From the NCBI RefSeq assembly GCF_964355755.1, contig NC_092674.1:30678001-30742000 (forward strand): a stretch of DNA of 64,000 bases, given 5' to 3'. The notes under the pieces were generated by a model, which was not told where the DNA came from, did not search any database, and was given only the letters and a program-made list of their open reading frames with translations. The translations under genes were made by a program, and so were the position numbers. Origin of the DNA: Antedon mediterranea (Eukaryota; Echinodermata; Crinoidea; Comatulida; Antedonidae). Of the stretch, positions 50,701 through 62,700 are shown in pieces. Each line of letters opens with the position of its first letter. Position 1 is the stretch's first letter.

Positions 50701-53700
50701 AAAAATCTTCAAAATTCTTTTTACTTGTATCAAAACTATAATATTCACCAAGTTGTTTAAATAATTTATGCATTTTTTCTGACATTATCTTGAGGGTATC
50801 ATGTTCACTCTTCGCTTTACCAAGAAATTCGTAATTTTCTGTTAAAGAATATAATGCTAAAATAGAAACAGTAAAATGCTGAAATAGAAACATTAAAATG
50901 CTAAAAGAGAAACAGTAAAATGCTAAAAGAGAAACAGTAAAATGCTAAAAGAGAAACAGTAAAATGCTAAAATAGAAACAGTAAAATGCTAAAATAGAAA
51001 CAGTAAAATGCTAAAAGAGAAACAGTAAAATGCTAAAATAGAAACAGTAAAATGCTAAAATAGAAACAGTAAAATGCTAAAAGAGAAACAGTAAAATGCT
51101 AAAAGAGAAACAGTAAAATGCTAAAAGAGAAACAGTAAAATGCTAAAAGAGAAACAGTAAAATGCTAAAAGAGAAACATTAAAATGCTAAAAGAGAAACA
51201 GTAAAATGCTAAAATAGAAACAGTAAAATGCTAAAATAGAAACAGTAAAATGCTAAAATAGAAACAGTAAAATGCTAAAAGAGAAACAGTAAAATGCTAA
51301 AAGAGAAACAGTAAAATGCTAAAAGAGAAACATAGTAATATCACCATATATCCAGCAGTCACAATCACCTAATCATATTGCTCTCACCACATGGAACACC
51401 ACTTTATTTTATGAAATGAAGTAATCAACTTTTTGATATCAAACCTATTATTTTGAAGTACTGTATGGTAGGGATACTCATCCAATACCAGGACGCTTTG
51501 GGCTGGCTTAATATGTCTGGTTGTAAGTACTGTATGGTAGGGATACTCATCCAATACCAGGTCCCTTTGGGCTGGCTTAATATGTCTGGTTTTTAAACAA
51601 ATCTGGTATTCCTATTGTGTTTTTAATGATTAATAAAAAAAATTGTTGGGACCCATTAGGAGATTTTTCTGTTGCCAGCTTCATAGTCTTACATACGATC
51701 ACTGTTCATATCATGACACATTGTAAGGTGTTTTCCAGAGTGATCGTACAGCCCCCATACAGATAGACTTCTTCATCAGTACTTTTTATAAATGGGTGGC
51801 TAGTTGAACAAAGAAATATAGTACCCAGTACCATTTTGATCTTACGATCACCCAGGAAAATACCTCATGACGTCATTTTAGCCTAAAGTGTAACACGAAT
51901 GTAACGTGAATGTCATTAAGGATATCGACATCACATCTTTAAACTTGTCAGTGCCTTCTTTAGGTGCCTTAAATGCTTTCAAATCCTTCTCAAGTTCCTT
52001 TATAGATTTTTCCATTGAATGTAGATTCTTTATCACATTATCTTCAGAAACTAAAAAATGAAAATACAATGGTTTAGCATCTTTAATGCATCCTTGTTTT
52101 TCCTCATTTCTCCTTTAAATTTTTGACAATTTCATTCCGACGCTTCCCCTACACCCAATTTCACTCCGACGCTTCCCCTACACCCAATTTCAGTATAGCT
52201 TCATTAGCAAACTAATCAATTTCAATTTGAAATTTGGTTTAACTGGAATTTTAGAAGGTCCAGACACATACCTCTGGCCGCCTTGTCCACTTGAGACAAC
52301 TCCTCTGCAAAGCCAGCCACGTCAGGATATTTGGCGCTGACTGCTTCAGCTAAGAAGTGCATCAACGTTTGTTTTGTATCGGCAGATTTTGTTTCTCTTA
52401 ACTTTGGAAATAAAAATAAATTCAATCTTAATTTCATCAAAGGATGTGTTCATCATTTGAATCATATGAGCGCTCATTGGCTAAACCCAGGGGCAGTGCC
52501 CAGAGGAAAAAACAGGCATTAAAAAAAAAAAAAGAGAAGAAAAGATTAGCGTTGGAGGGCTTAGGGTTCATAAACCAGGGGCCTCAGGCCTCTGCGTTAA
52601 GCCACTGACTTCCTTACTCTAGTTTCTTGGCCAGCAACACATTAATGCACAGATCTTTAGTTTTTTCAAGAAAGCTCCATAATGCATTGTTTTATTTGAA
52701 TAAGATTTTAATTGTTATATACCTTTGTTAAATAACTGAGGTCAAAGCCGACCGACTGGGCATTTCTTGACCCAGAGTTCATATAATTTCCCATCAACAA
52801 GATCAACTCCAGAAGTTTACCAAACTTTTTACTTTGAAGTAGTTCTTCACAAGCTTTTGTTCCAATCACAATGTCTGGTTTGATGTCACTAACTTGCTCG
52901 TCAAAATGCATCTTGAACATGACAGACTGTAGACGAGGCACGATGCGCTTGATGCTGCCAATCTACAAATGATTCAATTAAAGTTTAGTCTCTTTACAGA
53001 GAGATGCAAGAGCACCTGGATTGGCAGCACTGACATGACATGACCTTTAGTGGAAGAAGCATGTAGATGAATAGTGTAACATCTAAAGCTGTGTCTACAC
53101 TATCATACTTTATGTGACAAAAAAATGTAATGTGCCCATATATATGGACATGATGATGTCATATCACTACCATATGTGGGCATATCACTGCCATATTTGG
53201 GCACATTACACTTTTTTTGTCAAACTAGTTTGATTGTGTAGACAGAGCTTTAGTCCACAGTGCCATGAGCATGATCGTTGGAATGGCGCTATAGCATTTT
53301 TATCTTTTATTATAATAATTATTTAAGAGGCTAGAGCATAATAGTCTTACTGAGTTTAAAAACCATTTTGTCTCCTTACTCTACTTTCAATTTAAATGAT
53401 GTCGGTATAGAAACATTTATATAAACATAATTAGTTCCAGTTGACATGGAACTTAAATCACCCTCTCTTAGTTCATTGTTTACATTAGTTAGAATAAACA
53501 ACATTCTTCATGTTAGAATCATAATATAAACTCTTGAATAATTACCAGCTTGTGTGGTCATTGCGAAAGTTCATTCTATAAGCTAGATCATTATTGTTCA
53601 TATTAAACATTGTAGTCTTAAGCTCCTGTCTACACTATCAAACTAGTTTGAGAAAAAAAAGTGTGATATGCCTAAATATGGTAGTGGTATGCTTAAATAT

Positions 53701-56700
53701 AATAGTGATATGACATCATCATGTCCATATATGGGCACATCACATTATTTTGTCACATAAAGTTTGATAATGTAGACAGAGCTTTAATTCCTATACACAT
53801 TGGGATCATGTCAAAACTTCAGTTACTGCAGTATCAACATCTTGTTTACTCTTTAACCTGTTTATATGTAATAATTAGGTGATCACATTATTGCAGTGAC
53901 TGTCTCATAAACTTCTAAAACTAAACTAAAATCGTTATTGTACTAAAAAAGTTCTTGTATTTCAAAAAAGTTATGGAAGTAACTTCAATAGAATCATTTT
54001 AACCTAAATATAACATTTTATATGGGATTGATGTATGTTTTAATTAATCTTTTTTTATGAATTATAATTTTATCTATGCAATGATGTAATTGTGAATTGT
54101 TTTACCACATATTTCTGTCAAGGAAAACAATTTTTACATATGGAACAAATAAAGATTTGATTGATTGATAAATACCGTGACACAAAACTGTTCTGCATCC
54201 GTCATGTCCGCATACTGGTCTTTAATTTGATAGACAGCCGTTATCTGCTCAGGTTCTGGAAGATTCTTGATCAAAGATGAGATCATTTCTTCTGACAAAT
54301 CATCAACCTCTAAAATTCTACGTTTCATTTCAGCGTGTGGAATGCGTAGTGATCCAAGAAGAATGGCTAAAATAACAGATTATCTTATTAACATTATTAC
54401 AATGTTTAATAGAACAGTTTAGTTTAAGATATCATGCCTTGCCATCATTTTAAGTCTAAGCTGGGGACTTAAGTCTAAGATGGGGACTTAAGTCTATGAT
54501 GGGGACTTAAGTCTATGATGGGGACTTAAGTCTAAGCTGGGGACTTAAGTCTAAGATGGGGACTTAAGTCTAAGCTGGGGACTTAAGTCTAAGATGGAGA
54601 TTAAGTCTAAGCTGGGGACTTAAGTCTATGATGGGAACTTAAGTCTAAGCTGGGTACTTAAGTCTAAGATGGGGACATAAGTCTTGAATTGGGACTTGAG
54701 TCTAGGATGGGTACTTAAGTTTCTTTGTTCTTAAAGGAGAATGTTCTCCCACAAAACACAAATTTTTGCTAACATTCGGAATTAAGTTGAGCACTTACCA
54801 AGGTTTTGTGCAGATTTAGCATCCAGCACTTTCAATGCCTTGGCTTTCTTTGCAGGTTTCTTGTTGTTATCATCACTACCACCTCCAAGTTTTTTGGCTA
54901 AAAAACAAAGGCATTTGAATCGTTGATTAGTATTAATCAATTTATAAGTAAATGGTGGTTATATCAGGTTGGTTCCACTTGGCATGTTCCATTTATGTTT
55001 GGGGTTGAATTATCAGTGAAGGACAGGCCTATGTTGTTTTATCCAGGTAAACTAATTATATCATTTGTAGAAAACAAACCTGGTTTAGATGCAAACGCCG
55101 ATGACAATGTTTTGAAAAAATCTTCATCTTCTAACATATCTTCCTGCGCTTTCACCCAGAAGGAATTCTTCTTCAACTGTTTAGGGTTTACCTATGGGAA
55201 AAACAATTGTAACGTGATCAGTGCAAGTAATATGCTAGGCAATCTCATTCACACAGATTTCTTAATCTTCACCATTTATTAATTAATTAATTTACAGTAT
55301 ACCATTGGGTAGTTTTAAAAGCTTCTCTATGCCTGTAAATTAATTAATTTACAGTATACCATTGGGTAGTTTTAGAGCTTCTCTATGCCTGTAAATTAAT
55401 TAATTTACAGTATACCATTGGGTAGTTTTAGAGCTTCTCTATGCCTGTAAATTAATTAATTTACAGTATACCATTGGGTAGTTTTAGAGCTTCTCTATGC
55501 CTGTAAATTAATTAATTTACAGTATACCATTGGGTAGTTTTAGAGCTTCTCTATGCCTGTAAATTAATTAATTTACAGTATACCATTGGGTAGTTTTAGA
55601 GCTTCTCTATGCCTGTAAATTAATTAATTTACAGTATACCATTGGGTAGTTTTAGAACTTCTTTATGCCTGTAAATTAATTAATTTACAGTATACCATTG
55701 GGTAGTTTTTGCCTGTAAATTTATACAAACTTATAAAACAATAAGAACACTGTACCTTGTTCCAATTGGCTCGTTTCATTGGTGTTGCAGGGGTGTATTT
55801 CTTCTTGTCCTTCATCCCATGTGGTAGTCCCGGAGAGAAAATTGAAAAAGGGGAGAATCCTTTACCCCCTGGTGGCGGTGGTGGGGCTCCTGGCATTGGT
55901 GGAGGAGGGGGAGCTCCACCTCCAGGGAAGGGCGGTGGTGGTGGAGGTGCTCCTCCTCCTGGAAATGGCGGAGGAGGGGGTGGGGGTGGTCCACCACCAG
56001 GTCCTGGAGGTGGCGGGGGTGGTGGGGGAGGTCCTCCACCTGGTCCTGGCGGTGGCGGGGGTGGTGGGACTCCACCAGGGCCAGGATGTGGTGGAGCAGG
56101 TGGGGGTGCACCCCCTGGGTTGGCTATTACTACTGGTCCTGCAGCAATCTGAAAAATAATAAACATATCAATCAACAAAAAATACAAAGGAATTATTGTC
56201 AATGTTGGTGGTATATTACTGTGTCATCTTAGAGAAAAGCTAAGATAACTTAGTTCTTCCACCAATTGTTGATGTACAGTATTTTAATATTTTTCAGGCA
56301 AAATAAAAAATTTAAAAATCACAATTAAATTTAAAAGATATAAAAATTTTAAAAAATGTAATCAAATTCAATAATATACACTATAAATATATGACATAAC
56401 ATTTGTACCCAATTACTTATAGTATTGTATAAAGACACTTGGCTGTTATATTAGAAGTTAGTAATTAGTTTAGTATGTGTATTATTAGTATGCATTGGTT
56501 GTGTTACACAGAAACCTAATAATTATTTGAAACAAACATAGACTGTCTGAAGCAACACGATAAATAAACACATCAGCGACTCCAAACAAACTGGGAAACA
56601 GAAACAAAGAGTTTACTAATTATAAAATAAAACGGCTAGAATGTACTTTTGTACTGTTTCGTCTTCAATTACTAGACTTTAAAATGATAGCACAGAGGTG

Positions 56701-59700
56701 TTTTGAACCACATGGCTATTGGCAGTGGAACCTAGATGAAAGTCAATGACTAAAAAAAGTCCAGGACTAAAGTTTATGCATAGCCTTAGTCTTCATGGAG
56801 CTGGTTCAGTTTACACAATTGTCTTCTGTTGGCACTTTTAGGGGTTTAGTGAGTCTTAAGTACTGGTTTATACATTTCTTACCCACACCCTCATTCTTAG
56901 GAATGAAGAAGGTGATTACATAACACCTAGTTCACTACTGTACCTAGACAAGACAATCTGTAAGACGATATTTAAATACATTTATATTTAAATGTTTTGG
57001 ATATCAATTCTTTTTCTAGAACTACCTGAGCTTTAAGTTCCTCAATCTCGTTATCTTTCTCTTTCAATTTCTCATCTCTCGTTGTAGCTAATTTTTCCTC
57101 CATTTCATTTCTAAGTCGCCGTTCTTGCCGATACTGAGTTGTCAATAACAAATGTTTGTTAGTTGCTACACATTGAGCCTCATTGGTGGAGATGATATGC
57201 ATATTAATTGCTTTTTATACACATTGAGCATCATTGGTGGAGATGATATGCATATTAATTGCTTTTTATACACATTGAGCATCATTGGTGGAGATGATAT
57301 GCATATTAATTGCTTTTTATACACATTGAGCATCATTGGTGGAGATAATACGCATATCAATTGCTTTTTAAATGTGGTTTCGAATGACGCCTAATAAAGC
57401 TGAAATGCTATGCTTGAAAGTGAAATATTGACAATATTGGGATTCACTATGACAAAGGTTGTGACATCTACTATTGGGATTCACTATGACAAAGGTTGTG
57501 ACATCTACTATTGGGATTCACTATGAAAAAGGTTGTGACATCTACTATTGGGATTCACTATGACAAAGGTTGTGACATCTACTATTGGGATTCACTATGA
57601 CAAAGGTTGTGACATCTACTATTGGGATTCACTATGACAAAGGTTGTGACATCTACTATTGGGATTCACTATGACAAAGGTTGTGACATCTACTATTGGG
57701 ATTCACTATGACAAAGGTTGTGACATCTACTATTGGGATTCACTATGACAAAGGTTGTGACATCTACTATTGGGATTCACTATGACAAAGGTTGTGACAT
57801 CTACTATTGGGATTCACTATGACAAAGGTTGTGACATCTACTATTGGGATTCACTATGACAAAGGTTGTGACATCTACTATTGGGATTCACTATGACAAA
57901 GGTTGTGACATCTACTATTGGGATTCACTATGACAAAGGTTGTGACATCTACTATTGGGATTCACTATGACAAAGGTTGTGACATCTACTATTGGGATTC
58001 ACTATGACAAAGGTTGTGACATCTACTATTGGGATTCACTATGACAAAGGTTGTGACATCTACTATTGGGATTCACTATGACAAAGGTTGTGACATCTAC
58101 TATTGGGATTCACTATGACAAAGGTTGTGACATCTACTATTGGGATTCACTATGACAAAGGTTGTGACATCTACTATTGGGATTCACTATGACAAAGGTT
58201 GTGACATCTACTATTGGGATTCACTATGACAAAGGTTGTGACATCTACTATTGGGATTCACTATGACAAAGGTTGTGACATCTACTATTGGGATTCACTA
58301 TGACAAAGGTTGTGACATCTACTATTGGGATTCACTATGACAAAGGTTGTGACATCTACTATTGGGATTCACTATGACAAAGGTTGTGACATCTACTATT
58401 GGGATTCACTATGACAAAGGTTGTGACATCTACTATTGGGATTCACTATGACAAAGGTTGTGACATCTACTATTGGGATTCACTATGACAAAGGTTGTGA
58501 CATCTACTATTTGAATGAATAGGACAATGACTTTCTACTTCTTTCTGTGATAAATTTGTGATATATTACAAAAAATTTATAATAATGGCAAAATATGTGG
58601 GTTAATGACCTATATGTGGGTCAATGATTTATACTGTATGTGGGTTTGTCAATGATTTGGTGATGACATTCCATTTTTCTGTCAAAATCTTTCTAAATGT
58701 GGTAGTATACCAAGTGAAAATGTAAATGGTCAACAAAACTCTTACAATGACTAGAAGCTGAATGATCACAACAGATGCTAGGAGGTTACCCAGTCTACTA
58801 GTACACACAGCCATTGTCGTGGACAGACAAGAAAGTGCTAGAATTGGAAGCACTGAGATGACGTGAGGGGAGAAGCATGTAGTTAAAACAGCGCCATGAA
58901 CAATGAACGTTAGAATGGTGTTAAACAAATGGATATGTCATTACCTACAATGGAAATAAACTGAATATGCTTGTACTGTACATGTTGAATATCTTAGGTT
59001 TACGAAGCAGACAATTAAATGAAGAGGGATGGATGGAAAATGAGTAGGGATAGACTGAAAATTGAACGGAAACACTACGGACAAATGTATGGATGACTGG
59101 TTGTGAATGGATGAGATGAACGTAGACATCAGATCCTGTTCATGGTAGAACACTGTACTACTATATACAACAGATGGAGGAATATTCTTGTAGGATGCAG
59201 ACAGAAATGATTAAAATATATTAATGTTACACTATTTCTTAATACACAATTACCATGGAGCATCAATTAGACTGTAGCGACAGACGGAGTCAGAATCTTC
59301 CTTTAGACACGTACATTACTTACTGAACAAGGTGGTCATAGGAACCATACACATGACTTAACATGTATACTTACTGAACAAGATGGTCATAGGAACCATT
59401 TTACATCAACTTTTTAATTTTTACACTAAACAGAGCATGTAGATAATATTTGTATTTTGCGCTATATAAATTTAAAACCATTAAACAATCTCTCCCAATC
59501 TTTACTAACACTCTTCCTTTTAGATACAGTATACTTACGAAATAAGATGACTATAGGATGAACCCAGGCATGGTTCACACCAGAGTATAGTAACATGAAT
59601 GTAACAGTGCAGGATGTTGTGAAATATAAAATAGTAAAGAAATACAAATCTTATTTACCTTGGCTTTGAGTTCTTCAATTTCTTTATCCTTATCTTCTAA

Positions 59701-62700
59701 TTTTTTTTCAGTAGTCGTTAACTTTGCTTCCGATTCTTGTCGCAGCGTACATTCTTTCTGAAACTGTGTTTAGTAATAGATGTATTTATATATATTATTT
59801 TGTATAAATAGAATGAATAAGGATAATAGATGGAAGAAGCTTTACGGGTTAGAGTCTTTTCGATAGCTGGATTTGCGACAACGTACCCTAGCAGTAGTAG
59901 TAATTTGCAGACAATTATACTTACGTCTTTGTCAAGTTTGTCTATCTTCCCGTGAAGTTCATCATATTTAGCCTTCTCCGTAAGGTTTGCTAAAAATAAA
60001 ATAATCAATATTATCAATTCAAAGGCAAATTAAAAAATGCTGGATCTCAATGGAGAAATAAGCAAAACAAAAATTAAAACAAGCAATTAATAATATCAAT
60101 TCGTTTTATACAATATATTTGTTTGTTATATATTGGTCCATTTGATATAAATGAATGAATTTCTGCAAATCTTCAAAAATGTTTTTGTCTGGTTTTTATA
60201 TTAACTATTCGTGAATGATTGGTAAAAAAAAACTTAACATAGAATTAAACCTGATCATTAAGGACCCTCAGAGGTTTACAAGACCAACATATACACAAGA
60301 TGCTCAAGATAATTATTACAAGTCTTTGGGAGTGGAGTTGTAATTTTGTCCTTAGAAAAAATCCTGACATGTGATGGGACTTGAACCCAGGACCCTTGGA
60401 GTGGTAGCCAAGCATCATAAACACCAAGTCACTCCACTCCATTTGAATCAAAGCAAACCAACCCAGGACCCTTGGAGTGATAGCCAAGCATCATAAACAC
60501 CAAGTCACTCCACTCCATTTGAATCAAAGCAAACCAACCCAGGCAGCTTGGAGTGGTAGCCAAGCATCATAAACACCAAGTCACTCCACTCCATTTGAAT
60601 CATTTCAAACCAACCCAGGACCCTTGGAGTGATAGCCAAGCATCATAAACACCAAGTCACTCCACTCCATTTGAATCAAAGCAAACCAACCCAGGACCCT
60701 TGGAGTGATAGCCAAGCATCATAAACACCAAGTCACTCCACTCCATTTTAATCAAAGCAAACCAACCCAGGACCCTTGGAGTGGTAGCCAAGCATCATAA
60801 ACACCAAGTCACTCCACTCCATTTGAATCAAAGCAAACCAACCCAGGACCCTTGGAGTGATAGCCAAGCATCATAAACACCAAGTCACTCCACTCCATTT
60901 GAATCAAAGCAAACCAACTTACTTATCATGTGCTCTATCTCAAAATCAACTTTCTTAGCCACAAAGTCTGGGTCAAGTCCACTCCGCTGTAGAACAATCT
61001 GACTTACTGTTTCTTCTACTAACTTATAATATTGAGGTCTAAAATAAACAAACAACAAATCATAAATTTAAGAATAACACAGCAACTGTGTCGTGGACAG
61101 ATGAGAGAGCACATTTTAGTGGCTGACTGTGTCGTGGACAGATGAGAGAGCACATTTAAGTGGCTGACTGTGTCGTGGACAGATGAGAGAGCACATTTAA
61201 GTGGCTGACTGTGTCGTGGACAGATGAGAGAGCACATTTAAGTGGCTGAGCTGACGTGACGAGACCCTTAGGACAGAAGCATGTAGTTGAAAAGTGTAAC
61301 ATCCAAGTACACAGCGCCATGAGCAATGAAAGATTAGAATTCTTGCTATACAAGAACTTGTATATTATTATTATTATTATTAAAACCTACACTGACAAAC
61401 CCCATGGTAGTTTAGTTTTGTCTAGCATGAGGTAAGGCCCAATGTATACTGCTGGCTCATATAAATACAGTGAATCTTTCAGAAATAGAAGGTTACACCA
61501 GAAAGTGAGACCAAATCACTTTCCACCTCTAATCGTAAATCAAAAGAGCAATAACTTACCTAGCATAGGAATCCTCCCGTATCAGTAATAGATGTTGTAA
61601 TATAGACAATAGATCTCCTTCCATAGGAGATCCTATTGTAACATTTTTAAGAAGCTTAAACACATCTTCAATATCAGTAAACAAAACAATTAAGGATAAA
61701 AAACACAAGAACAGATCCCAACCTCTAAATCTCTGCCGAGAGTGTAGTCAGAGCTTATTAGGCATTTATCAATAAGTCAAAATTTGTATAAAGTTTAGAT
61801 AGATTGAAATAATAGATTATACAGTATTTCATATAATTGGTTAAAAATACAAGAAAAATTGAAAGTTTGAAGGATATTAAAAGTCTAATTTGATGTTATT
61901 AAATCGTTGCATGAACTCCTCAGCGTCCTCTTCCTCGTGATCATCAAACACGTTCATCTGAAGCTGCAGGTCTTCATTTTCAGTTTCTCTTAAATCCTGA
62001 AAGTAAAAATAAACAGAAGATGGGGTCATGGGTATAAATAGGGCAACAGGACACTGAACTTGCCTTAAACAGTACTGCACTATGTACATATATTCTCCGC
62101 AGTGTCTGTTAAGGGGGAGTGGAACTGATCATGTCGCACCCCTGGTTAGATGAAGACACAACTTTGCGCTGATTACTAGCTGCATTTGGGAGCATGTTTC
62201 CATACGTGTTTGATCCAAATAATGACCGGGGTAATAATGTGCACGCATTGAGAACTTGCTTATAATGTGCTATATAAGAAGGAACTATTATTATTATATA
62301 AATGTGATGAGTGATATTTTTTATTGTGTTACCTGTATAATCTCCTTAAGACCGGTCCTCATAAACTCATTCCTTAGGTGTAAACGGAAGTCCAACTCCT
62401 CAGGAGTACTAATTATAGCGTTCATTAGCTGCATGCTGTACGTCTAGAAACAAACAAAACTTATTACAACAAATCTAATTTTTTAAGAAGCTGTTCATTC
62501 AAGAAGTGTGCCACTGTTTCAAAAGTGTAGCTTCCAAATAAATTATTATTGTTATTCTTTAATTTAAAAAAAAAATGTAATACCATCTTTAATGAGGGGG
62601 CTATTCAGTTCATCTTTAATGAGGGTGGCCTATTCAGTTCCAGTGAAGAAACTGATCATTAAGGGTCCTTGGTATTACATACAAATCATTTTTCGAATTT

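Larger units (their letters stand above)
50831..51925 (-). other. AT-AC (U12-type) intron 16 of the formin
   Basis: On the minus strand exon 16 ends GATGTGATGTCG and the intron begins ATATCCTTAAT. The 3' end has the U12 branch-like TTCTTTAAC followed by AGAAAATTAC, then exon 17 GAATTTCTTGG. Joining AT to AC gives DKFKDVMS-EFLGKAKSEHD, in register with other diaphanous FH2 domains. The nearby AG (after TTTAACAG) puts exon 17 out of frame. Confidence 0.88.

Noticed and set aside
50839..50850. AG acceptor (TTCTTTAACAG) for formin exon 17
   Set aside because: It puts the FH2 sequence out of frame; the AC a few bases downstream restores it and pairs with ATATCCTT.
55757..56159. Gly-rich plus-strand ORFs of 126-131 aa
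   Set aside because: Antisense of the proline-rich FH1 exon of the formin.
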